DNA of 64,000 bases from RBG-16-57-11 sp964503145 (GTDB lineage Bacteria > Chloroflexota > Anaerolineae > Anaerolineales > UBA4823). The stretch covers positions 186,001-250,000 of the forward strand of contig CAZCYV010000003.1 of assembly GCA_964503145.1 (NCBI GenBank), written 5' to 3'. Numbering within the stretch: the first letter of the stretch is position 1; each line of letters starts with the position of its first letter. The notes beneath the pieces are model-generated. The model saw nothing but the letters and a program-made list of their open reading frames with translations, did not search any database and was not told where the DNA came from. Positions 34,901 through 42,852 of this stretch are shown in pieces. The position numbers were made by a program, and so were the translations under genes.

Positions 34901-36611
34901 AAACCGTAAAGGCATATTCCCGGGTGTCCATCGCTCTTATAAATTTTGTTTGTTGACGTTGCGCAACCCTTCAGACCAGCCTGGCGAACCCGGTCCGGAT
35001 GAGAAACCGGCCGAGTTCGCCTTTTTCCTGCACACCACCGACGACCTGACTGATCCCCAGCGCCGCTTCCATCTCACTGCCGCGGATTTTGCCCGCCTCA
35101 ACCCTAACACACGCACCTGCCCGGTCTTTCGCAGCCGTACCGACGCAGATCTAACCCGCAAACTCTACCGCGCCGCGCCAGTGCTGGTGAACGAAGCCAC
35201 CGGTGAGAACCCCTGGGGGGTGAGCTTTGCGACCATGTTCCACATGACCAACGACAGCGGCTTATTTCGCACACGCGAGCAGTTGGAGGCCGAGGGCTTC
35301 AGGCTGTTTGGCAACCGATTTGTGCAAGGGGAAGATGAGTGGTTGCCATTATACGAGGCTAAAATGTTTTGGCACTTCGATCATAGATATGGAAGTTATG
35401 AAAAGCATCCTTCTAGAGGTGATACGCAATTACCGTCACCTAGTGAAAAGGATTATTTAGATCCCAATTATTTTTCATTACCTTGGTATTGGGTAAACAA
35501 GGCGGATGTACTGAAAAGATTTCAGTACGATAGAGATTGGGCTTTTGCATTTCGAGACATTACCAATTCCACAAATGAACGAACAGCAATATTCTGCATT
35601 ATGCCAGCTGCTGGCTTTGGAAATAATGCGCCTTTGTTAATTCCACACGCAATATCGGCTCGAGACTCTGCCTTCTTGGTTGCAAATCTTTCCAATTTCC
35701 CATTTGACTTTGTAACAAGAAAAAAAGTGGGGGGAACACATCTAAACTTCTTCATCGCAAAACAGTTGCCAATTATTGCTGTTAAGACCTATTCCCAGTT
35801 GCTACAGGAACTTTTTATACCAGTAGTTATGGAACTAATTGTTACTTCCTGGGATATCCAAGGTTTTGCTGATGAATTGTGGATGGAGGCTAATGATTCT
35901 CTTAGAATGTTAATCCTAAGAAAGTGGGATGAAAATGCTGCTGCCACAAAAGGCGGCCACTTGAACGCAGTACGTCCAGATTGGACTGAACCAGCTAATC
36001 ATGAGGGTTTCCCGCGCCCGCCGTTCAAATGGGACGAAGAGCGCCGCTCCCACCTGCGCGCCGAGCTGGACGGGCTGTACGCCCACCTCTATGGCCTGGC
36101 CCGGGACGAGTTCGCCTACATCCTGGACACCTTCCCCATCGTGCGCCGCAAAGACGAGGCCAGATACGGCGAATACCGCACCAAGCGCCTGTGCCTGGAG
36201 GCCTACGACCGGCTGGTCGGCAGCGATTTGATCCCTGCCGAAGCGCGCGCCATGCAGCAGGAGTCGGTCCTGCAGCAGCCGGCCTCTTTCCCGGCGCTCA
36301 AGCTGGCGCCTGTCCGGGAGGCGCAGCCGGCCAAAGCCGTCCCGCCCCAGCCGGAGGCAAAACCGGCCGCCGCCCCGGCCGCGCAGCCGGCTGACAAAGC
36401 TTCGCCGGCAAAACCGGAGCCAGCCAAAGCATCCCCTACCGAGGCCAGCCCGGCCAAGTCCACCTCCGCCGGCGGGCAGCTCCCGTTGATGGACTACGGG
36501 CTATACCAATGCAAGGTCTGTGGGAAGATGGTGCTGGGGTTTGATCGGGAGGAGCATACGCGGGACGTGCATCAGGGGAAGGATCCAGGATACCGGAAAC
36601 ATCAAAGCTAG
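31986..36611 (+). CDS. Eco57I-type N6-adenine DNA methyltransferase (type IIG/DISARM-like)
   Basis: A 1541-residue DNA modification enzyme. The N-terminal half (1-500) resembles the region preceding the methylase in large type IIG/BREX-like enzymes; I see no certain PD-(D/E)XK triad. Methylase motifs: TGSYYTHPSLVNELI (motif X), VIDPAAGSGAFLIAA (motif I, about 560) and VVLGNPPW (motif IV, 838-845). Residues about 1120-1340 are encoded by sharply AT-rich DNA and occupy the target-recognition position. Then comes a Pro/Ala/Lys-rich linker and a C-terminal C-x2-C-x12-H-x4-H finger (YQCKVCGKM). No clear ribosome-binding site precedes the ATG. It would mark self DNA for the island. Confidence 0.85.
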   Translation: MPSLHITLSGGLLTHQFIEAVQQPAFNHPAAAPETFALPGRKAPTPAELERTIGAAWELLVERWDGLERDLPAMDISTLRERWIRPLFSLLDFNLEYQRADLVLQDDLRFPISHLGLPLGTDLLRVPVHSVLPGDGGLDARREAGSGLRRLAPHDLLQRYLNMNREARWGLLCDGLRLRLLRDYHHTYTRGYVEFDLQGIFSSRDYAAFRALYRLCHASRFIPMAAPTAASTPAEASRKRGKAAAEPVVKEEEEAPTEEAIAETPTPLESFYQHALATGVKVGEDLRKNVRQAIETFANGFLQATPGLPARLQSGEIGVGAFYDDILHTIYRMLFLLFAEQRGMFPGRGSLYMDEYSLTALRALAERPAGEDPHVDLWERLKAAFRMVEHGAPALGVYGYNGALFAMHKTPLLTPPDDPGDGAPALRNDALLRAVRALTTIERDGVLQRISYADLSVEEMGSVYESLLDYTPRIAAAAETVENRALAAGTFFLDPRGKERKTTGSYYTHPSLVNELIQSALLPVLEERLEAAVPGFDPDHPERLSPEQRQAAEAALLSIKVIDPAAGSGAFLIAADNLLGLRLAQIRGGDLYPSERLVRRARRDVLAHCIYAVDLNPMAVELCKVSLWINAVVEDQPLNFLDHHIKCGNSLVGIGPGLPVRLEAETSLDLSALTIPSKAYDALSMDEVAIASAARERNRCELEQRKRGARQRSIWQVTAVYGSEAPSISEITELGPVDPGEAERRYHNWAEAELHRLSRFAADVWTAAFFWPWTAELANRLEPPTEARLRLACDEGPGAFEAEFVAQVERLRHEHRFFHWPLEFPEVFGRQGAAGFDVVLGNPPWERIKLQEKEFFSLHAPEIAEAPNAAARRRLIAALAQNNPGLWDLYRQALRHSEATARFLRASGRFPLASGGDINTYSVFAEHDRNLVAPGGRAGIIVPSGIATDYTNKEFFADLVENNQLASLYDFENRKGIFPGVHRSYKFCLLTLRNPSDQPGEPGPDEKPAEFAFFLHTTDDLTDPQRRFHLTAADFARLNPNTRTCPVFRSRTDADLTRKLYRAAPVLVNEATGENPWGVSFATMFHMTNDSGLFRTREQLEAEGFRLFGNRFVQGEDEWLPLYEAKMFWHFDHRYGSYEKHPSRGDTQLPSPSEKDYLDPNYFSLPWYWVNKADVLKRFQYDRDWAFAFRDITNSTNERTAIFCIMPAAGFGNNAPLLIPHAISARDSAFLVANLSNFPFDFVTRKKVGGTHLNFFIAKQLPIIAVKTYSQLLQELFIPVVMELIVTSWDIQGFADELWMEANDSLRMLILRKWDENAAATKGGHLNAVRPDWTEPANHEGFPRPPFKWDEERRSHLRAELDGLYAHLYGLARDEFAYILDTFPIVRRKDEARYGEYRTKRLCLEAYDRLVGSDLIPAEARAMQQESVLQQPASFPALKLAPVREAQPAKAVPPQPEAKPAAAPAAQPADKASPAKPEPAKASPTEASPAKSTSAGGQLPLMDYGLYQCKVCGKMVLGFDREEHTRDVHQGKDPGYRKHQS

Positions 36612-36644
36612 GTTTCGGGCGCCTGTTTAGCAGGAGGTTCTTGC

Positions 36645-37856
36645 ATGAATGCAATGTCAGCCAAGTCGTTATTATCGCTCACACCGGGTATGCCAACCTA
36701 CTCACAAGGTCGTGCCTTTTTGAAGGTCATGCAGGGTGTATCCTATTCTCTCTATCGCAGGATGTACGACCGTATCTGGGAGCAAAAGGGCAGCCCGCAA
36801 GAAACTGCAGATTGGACGGCTCCGGACGAATGGATACCCCAGCGCCTGGATGGCGAGGAGCGGGCATTGGCCATGAAAATTTGGCAAGGTACGGGCGGGG
36901 CTGTCAACCCGCGCCACACCCGAGGCTGCTGGTATCTCGCAAGCAAGCACAACCTGATTGCGCGCAACGCAGCCGATTGTTTGGAAATCACCGCCGCGGG
37001 GCAGGAATTTCTGGACCAACCCGAAGGTGAAGTGACTGCCCAGATCGACCAGGCTGAGGGATTGCTCACTATCCTGCAGATCGTCAGCGAGCACAGCCCG
37101 GGTCGGCGGAGCGAGATCTTGCCTGCTTATATCTATTTCTGCAGTACCTATACGACATTCCGTAGTTTGGCTGTCCATAAAGGCTCGTTATATGACCGTT
37201 TGGTTAACTTGGTCGAGCGCGGTTTTATCCGCAGGAGCGGCCAGTTTTATGAAATTACCGATGCGGGCCTGAAGCGTTTGCAGAAATATTCCGACCGCAT
37301 CCAGGGTCGGGCGATCACGACGAAGCAAACACAGCTGCAAGAGCGGGCTCAGGAGATCAGCCAGGAGGCCCGTCAGAAGCTGGCCGACCACCTGGCCACC
37401 ATGAACCCGTACCGGTTCGAGCAAATTGTCAGCTTGCTGCTGGAGGAAATGGGCTATAGCAACGTGACGGTAACGGCGCCCAGCAATGATAAAGGCGTGG
37501 ATGTGGTGGCCGATATCGAGCTGGGGATCAGTTCAGTGCGTGAAGTGGTCCAGGTCAAGCGCCATGGCGGATCCATCAATCGGACGACATTAGATCAGTT
37601 ACGTGGTTCGTTACACCGGTTTAAAGCCATGCGAGGGACGATCATCAGCACAGGGACCTTCTCCAGCGGGGCTAAATCAGCGGCCCTGGAGCAGGGCGCG
37701 GCGCCCATAACCCTCATTGATGGCGGCAAATTGCTGGATTTGCTGATGCAGTATGAAATCGGCATATCCAAGAAAGCGGTAGAGTTCTTTGAATTTGACG
37801 AGAGCAAGCTTATTCAATTTGCTGAAGAATCTTCATCGCCCGGAGAGCAGGAGTAA
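36645..37856 (+). CDS. Mrr-type restriction endonuclease
   Basis: A 403-residue protein with N-terminal winged-helix-like regions (two repeats of AGQEF/LVERGFIRR type) and a C-terminal Mrr catalytic domain (about 250-370). The PD-(D/E)XK variant is seen as NPYRFEQIVSLLLEEMGY, then NDKGVDVVAD and VVQVKRHGG, with D and Q-x-K as in Mrr. AGGAGG lies seven bases before the ATG. Mrr proteins cut modified DNA; here it could be the effector paired with the adenine methylase or with the McrBC-like genes. Confidence 0.85.
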   Translation: MNAMSAKSLLSLTPGMPTYSQGRAFLKVMQGVSYSLYRRMYDRIWEQKGSPQETADWTAPDEWIPQRLDGEERALAMKIWQGTGGAVNPRHTRGCWYLASKHNLIARNAADCLEITAAGQEFLDQPEGEVTAQIDQAEGLLTILQIVSEHSPGRRSEILPAYIYFCSTYTTFRSLAVHKGSLYDRLVNLVERGFIRRSGQFYEITDAGLKRLQKYSDRIQGRAITTKQTQLQERAQEISQEARQKLADHLATMNPYRFEQIVSLLLEEMGYSNVTVTAPSNDKGVDVVADIELGISSVREVVQVKRHGGSINRTTLDQLRGSLHRFKAMRGTIISTGTFSSGAKSAALEQGAAPITLIDGGKLLDLLMQYEIGISKKAVEFFEFDESKLIQFAEESSSPGEQE

Positions 37857-39482
37857 TTGACCAGCACAGGCTTGATCGAGCAGCTTCTCTCCCAGGGTGG
37901 CTTTCCTCCCGAGGCGGTAGCTCAGCCGGTCGCGGCTGCCTTCGGTCCGCTGGACGCCTGGATCTACGAATGGCAGGACTACCTGCTGCACCTACCTGGT
38001 GTTAACCAGTTGCGGGTAGGCCAAAGATTTGAGCCTGTTCGCGGTAGCGACCTGTTCCTGCTGAAATTTAAGAACCAGCTCGGACTGGCAGAGCTCCAGC
38101 CCTATAAGGATGGTCGGCCGCTTGAACCGCCAACCCGGGTGGAAGTCATCAGTCAGAAGTTCGGCTACCCTGCCGACCACCTGGCTTTTTTCAAAACCCT
38201 GCTGGAGGACCTGTATGCCCGGGTTGCCCGGCTGCCTTTCACCTTCAGTGCGGAAACCCAGCAAAGCACCCTCGAAGCCCGGCGCCCGCCGACGCCGCTC
38301 TTCATCTTGCACTTTCTTCGACAGAATAAACGCGCCATCGAAGAGGCGCTGAACACCATCCAGGCCCACCCGCACCGGGTCCTGGGCGACCTGGAGCAGC
38401 GCATCCCCCTGGCTCAGGTCAGCGAGGTGGATGCCGATGTGGTGCTGGATATCCTGCGCAACCCGGCGGAATGGGCTCCGGCGGGCGGGTTTCTCCTGGC
38501 CAAGCGGTTGCAGGGCTATGCCCCGCAGCGCGTCTACCAGCGCCTGCCCGAGGAGAGCCTGGACACCCCCGAAAACCGCTTCGTCCTGGCCTTCCTGAAA
38601 CAGCTCCTGAGCGCCGCCGACGCCCTGCCCGCCCAACCCTGGTGGGGCAATCTCCCTCCGCAGACCAGCCGGTTGATCAACGACCTGCGCGCCGCCCTGT
38701 GCCAGGCGGTGCAACACGACACGTTCACGGAAGTGGGCGTCATGCAGCGCCTGCCGGGCGAGTCGCGTATCCTGATGTTCCGCGAAGGCTATCGCGAGCT
38801 GTTCGTCCTGTGGCAGCAGTTCCAGTCAGCCCGCCGGCCGCTGTTCGCCCCGCTGCAGGCGGCGATTGACCTGCGCGATGTGGCTACGCTGTATGAATTC
38901 TGGGTCTTCTTTGCTCTGGCGGAAGCGATCGGCGAGGTGTTGGAAGTTGTGCCAGCGATTAACACGATCACTAGCGACAAATTCGGACTGAACTGGCGCA
39001 GCGAGGCGATTTTTGGGAAGGATTACAAGCTGGTCTATAACCCGCTCTGCCGTCAGGACTATCGCCAGTTCCACTCTTATTCCGTCGCCCTGCGCCCCGA
39101 TGTCATCTGGATTGTGGCTGGCCAGCCAAAGGTGGTCTTTGATGCTAAATTCCGAATGACGTTACCCGCGGACAATCGTATTGAAGAAATATACGACGAG
39201 GAGGTTGACCGATCAAATGGTGTGCCCGTGCAGGAAGATATCTACAAGATGCACACTTATCGTGACGCGCTGGGTGTGCGCGCTGCGGTGAGTGTTTACC
39301 CAGGCATGCAGCAAGTTTTCTGGGATCGAGAGGCCGGTAAACGCGGTGATCTCGGTTTGTGTGAGATTTTGCTGGAGGATGCTTCCGGGGTCGGCGCGCT
39401 GCCGCTTTGTCCATCAACCGCCTCATTAGAGTTACTCGCCTGTAATCAAGGAGAAACCAATGACCACTCAACCATCGCTTGA
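37857..39482 (+). CDS. DUF2357/McrC-like PD-(D/E)XK nuclease
   Basis: A 541-residue protein. The N-terminal part is a helical/beta region typical of DUF2357 proteins, followed by LYEFWVFFALAEAI. The nuclease core is LRPDVIWIVAGQPKVVFDAKF (about 420-441), a PD-x12-DAK motif, and DIYKMHTYRDAL. This is the architecture of McrC-type partners that McrB ATPases load. The start is TTG 37857 with AGGAG four bases before, abutting the Mrr stop. The following mcrB-like gene starts inside its 3' end. Confidence 0.8.
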   Translation: MTSTGLIEQLLSQGGFPPEAVAQPVAAAFGPLDAWIYEWQDYLLHLPGVNQLRVGQRFEPVRGSDLFLLKFKNQLGLAELQPYKDGRPLEPPTRVEVISQKFGYPADHLAFFKTLLEDLYARVARLPFTFSAETQQSTLEARRPPTPLFILHFLRQNKRAIEEALNTIQAHPHRVLGDLEQRIPLAQVSEVDADVVLDILRNPAEWAPAGGFLLAKRLQGYAPQRVYQRLPEESLDTPENRFVLAFLKQLLSAADALPAQPWWGNLPPQTSRLINDLRAALCQAVQHDTFTEVGVMQRLPGESRILMFREGYRELFVLWQQFQSARRPLFAPLQAAIDLRDVATLYEFWVFFALAEAIGEVLEVVPAINTITSDKFGLNWRSEAIFGKDYKLVYNPLCRQDYRQFHSYSVALRPDVIWIVAGQPKVVFDAKFRMTLPADNRIEEIYDEEVDRSNGVPVQEDIYKMHTYRDALGVRAAVSVYPGMQQVFWDREAGKRGDLGLCEILLEDASGVGALPLCPSTASLELLACNQGETNDHSTIA

Positions 39483-41659
39483 GGACTTTTTTTCAGCAAA
39501 CTTTGCCTGATCAACAGATGCGCCAGGCCACCCTTGAGCTTTTACGCGATTACATCCTGACTGCTCACAGCATCAGCCCAGTGGGCTGGGTTGTTTATCA
39601 GTTCACAGGAGGTCTGGCGTTCCTGATCTGGCAATCTTACACACTTGAAGTCGGCGCGGACTTATCGGGGAGCCGATTCCAAGGGATCATTGCATTTGTT
39701 GATAAGGAGGCGCTCAGTGAAACGGATCGCCAGGAGTTATCCGGAATGGGATGTAGCATTACTAGTGGTTTCAAATCTTTGCCACATGGCGTTAGCGTCA
39801 GAATTCCATTTGGTGATCCCAAGAATTATTTAGCTGCTATCGAGATTGTCCGGCGCACCTTCCCGGATTATCTGCAAAAATCGCTTCATCCGGGGATGCG
39901 GACAACCCAATTCAGAAAATATGGACCGGCAGTGGTCGAATTTCTACGAAGGACCTTTGGTCCCGAAATCCCACACCCGGATTATTATGGCCAGCAGCAG
40001 ACAACTCACGCTTCCAATGCTCACGGAAAAGGCTTTTCAAACCTGCTCAGCCTGATGCAATCTGCGCTGCAAGCAAACGGTTACTCTTTTACCCTAGAAC
40101 AGATTGCGGCCTTTTATACCGCCCTCCAGACCAAAGGCTTTGTCATCCTGACCGGCATCAGCGGCACCGGCAAGACCAAGCTGGCCCAGCAATTCTCCCG
40201 GCTGCTCCCTAATCCACACAAGCTGGCTTTGGTTGGAGCACTTAGGGAGCCTTTAGGAGATAACGAGATTCCCCGTGAACAGGCAAGAGCGGATTACTGG
40301 ACCTACCCGATTCGCCAAGATATTTCTGAAGATCTCCGTCTCCCATTCAACCTATACCTGTATTACGATGGTCGGGTTGAGGAAGCCTATCATATTACAG
40401 ATTTCCGAACCCGAGCAAGGCAAGATGCCGGGATGGAGACACCCTGGCCGGAAATCACCCGCCCGGAGCTGCTCGGCAAGCGCCACGAAGATGGTAAGCC
40501 CAACAAGCAGTTCAAGACCTGGATGAAGGCCTCCCATCGCTATAAACTACCAGAGGCGCTCCCGTATTCAAAGTTCAAACAACTATATGGATTTTCCTCC
40601 GAGCCGGTTGCATTAAAGGGTGCATTTGTTCCAGTTATCGATCCACAGGAATCAGATAGCAATACTTTCTTCCTCTCGGTTCGCCTGGATTGGCGCGATG
40701 GCAAGGTTATGCTCGGCTATTACAATCCACTTAACCAAGAGTATGAGTGGACCGAATTCCTGCACTTCTTGCTCAAGGCAGTGCGAGATTACCAGACGCG
40801 CGGCGCGCAGGCAAACGCCTGGTTTCTGATCCTGGACGAGATGAACCTGGCCCGGGTGGAATACTACTTTGCCGACTTCCTCAGCGTGCTCGAGTCAGGC
40901 CGCAGCGAGGATGGCTGGACAGTGGAGGCCATTCGCCTGGCTTATCCCGATGATTGCACAGGCTCCCCGCCTCCTAAGAAAATCCAGTTGCCGCCCAACC
41001 TGTATGTCATTGGCACAGTCAACGTCGATGAGACCACCCATGCCTTCAGCCCCAAGGTCCTGGACCGGGCGTTTACCATTGAGCTGACTCAGGTCGATTT
41101 TACTGACTACTCGCCGGAGCCGGGTCAAACGGAGATGAATGTTTCAGATGAGCAGCGCAAGGAGATGCTGCGCGGCTTTGCCCGAGATGGCAAGTTTCAC
41201 GGGGTGGACAAAGAGCAGGTTGCAACTTATGTGGATAGGCATCCGGAAGTTCGCGCCCGGCTTCAGTCCTTGAATACCTTGCTTCAACCGTATGAACTGC
41301 ACTTCGGTTTTCGTGTGTTCGACGAGATCATCGCCTTTCTGGATAACGCCGAGACGAGCGGCGTGTATGGCTCGATCGGCGGGTTAGATGCGCCCTTCGA
41401 CGCAGCCGTGCTGATGAAGGTGCTGCCCAAGTTCCACGGCTCGCGCGGCCGGCTGGAGAAACCGCTGCAGGCCATCCTGGCTTGGTGCCGGAACCCAGAC
41501 CAGCCGGACGTCCCAAGCATTCAGCAGTTAGTCCAACAGCAGGATGACGGAAGCGTTACGAATTTTAGCAATCAGGCTTACCTGTACCCGAGAACTGCCA
41601 ACCGTGTCATCCGCCTGCTGGAAAGGCTTTATACGACTGGTTTTGCCGCCTTTGGTTAA
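39460..41659 (+). CDS. McrB-like AAA+ GTPase/ATPase with inserted domain and frame anomaly
   Basis: Motor subunit of a McrBC-like restriction system. From the in-frame TTG at 39479 it is 726 residues: an N-terminal recognition region, Walker A GISGTGKT (about 225-233), Walker B LILDEMNLARVEYY (about 450-463) and TVNVDETTHAF with sensor-type residues. About 120 residues (268-385, DYWTYPIR to SKFKQLYG) are inserted between Walker A and LGYYNPL, with a PUA/EVE-like flavour. A better start, ATG 39460 with AAGGAG eight bases upstream, encodes MTTQPSLEDFF and then leaves frame at a T7 run (39487-39493). Removing one T joins both frames, so the gene carries a frameshift, a slippage site or a sequence error. 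Confidence 0.8.
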
Positions 41660-41688
41660 GCGGCTTGGTCATTACTTAAAGGTTCACA

Positions 41689-42426
41689 ATGAAGTCGCTT
41701 TCTGACCAGATCGAAGCATTCATCTATGAGTTCTACGGTTACGGCAACCCTGCCGGGAGATACTGGCTGATCGGAATGGAAGAAGGCGGCGGCGAGAGCC
41801 TGGAGGAGGTTGAGATGCGCCTCCAGGTCTGGCGCGCTCTGGGTGAGCCAAAGACCGCCGACCTGGCCGAGTTCCACCGTCGCCTTGGCATCCCCCAGCA
41901 TTTTCAGGACCCTGTGGCTTTGCAGCATACCTGGGCGCATTGGATCCGGCTGGTCCTGGCGGCCAGCGGCAAGTCATCCAAAGGTGACCAAGTAAAGGTC
42001 TATCAGAGGGATTCCCTCGGGCGGGCCGCCGGCGAAACCTGTCTGCTGGAGCTGCTGCCGTTGCCTTCTCCAAACACCGGCGCCTGGTATTATCGTGATT
42101 GGTTCGACCTGTCCTACCTGGCCAGCCGTCGATTATACAAGAAGACCTGTCTGCCAATGCGGCTGGAAGGCATCCGCCGGATGATTGCGCAACACAGGCC
42201 CAATATGGTGATCTGTTATGGCATGAGTTACCGGCGCTGGTTCGAGCAGATCGCCGGTGAACCGTTCAAGGATAACATTACTGGTGGTTTCGCCTGGGTC
42301 GAGAAGGCAGGGAGTTGTTATTTGCTGACCAAGCACCCGGCTGCGCGCCGGGTCAGCAGCGAGTATTTTGAACGTGCGGGCGAGTTTATCAGGCTGCATT
42401 GCAGGGCAGATCATGACGATATTTGA
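41689..42426 (+). CDS. hypothetical defence-island protein (245 aa)
   Basis: I do not recognise a characterised family. The protein opens with GRYWLIGMEEGGGESLEEVE, contains LELLPLPSPN and ends with VICYGMSYRRWFEQ then LLTKHPAARRVSSEYF. The layout (a glycine-rich N-terminal strand and a late H-P motif) recalls the uracil-DNA glycosylase superfamily, but the N-terminal active-site motif is not typical. AAAGG lies near the ATG. It is embedded between the McrB-like gene and a RusA-like gene, so it is probably part of the same system. Confidence 0.6.
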   Translation: MKSLSDQIEAFIYEFYGYGNPAGRYWLIGMEEGGGESLEEVEMRLQVWRALGEPKTADLAEFHRRLGIPQHFQDPVALQHTWAHWIRLVLAASGKSSKGDQVKVYQRDSLGRAAGETCLLELLPLPSPNTGAWYYRDWFDLSYLASRRLYKKTCLPMRLEGIRRMIAQHRPNMVICYGMSYRRWFEQIAGEPFKDNITGGFAWVEKAGSCYLLTKHPAARRVSSEYFERAGEFIRLHCRADHDDI

Positions 42427-42793
42427 TTTTCCGGCCGGGCTGGATTTGATTGCCCATTTCTCACTCCCCAAAGTGCAGACCTGGGGGACAACTCGCGATC
42501 AGGAGTACAAGGCCTCGGTACGTGAGGCGGCTGGTCTGGAGCCGGGCAGAGGCGTCGGTTATTCCTGGTTTGTGTTTGCGATCCGCTGCACCGTGGCGCA
42601 ATCTCGCGGTAAAAGAAAACGTCAGAACCCGGATGTGGAAAACATCCCCAAGCTGATTGTGGACGCTTTCACGGGCATCCTTTACCCGGATGATGATCTT
42701 CACTATGTGCGCGGGGTGCAGGTCGAAGCCGGGTTCGGGGATGATTCCCAGGAATGCACCGATGTATGGATTTTCGGGAAACGGGTTGCATGA
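42413..42793 (+). CDS. RusA-like Holliday junction resolvase family protein
   Basis: A 126-residue protein. The C-terminal half carries the RusA pattern: NPDVENIPKLIVDAFTGILY followed by PDDDLHYVRGVQVEA, with acidic residues at the positions of the RusA catalytic aspartates and the basic RGKRKRQ just before. Start ATG 42413 overlaps the preceding gene by 14 bases. RusA-type enzymes resolve branched DNA; a role in processing phage replication or recombination intermediates is an inference. Confidence 0.65.
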   Translation: MTIFDFPAGLDLIAHFSLPKVQTWGTTRDQEYKASVREAAGLEPGRGVGYSWFVFAIRCTVAQSRGKRKRQNPDVENIPKLIVDAFTGILYPDDDLHYVRGVQVEAGFGDDSQECTDVWIFGKRVA

Positions 42794-42852
42794 TAGTACT
42801 CCGATAGCTCTAGCGATGCGTAAGCATGTATATCGAATTGGAGAAATGAGAC

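Noticed and set aside
31986..36611. BREX PglX
   Set aside because: The methylase is PglX-like in size, but no pglZ alkaline-phosphatase-like gene or brxC ATPase is nearby.
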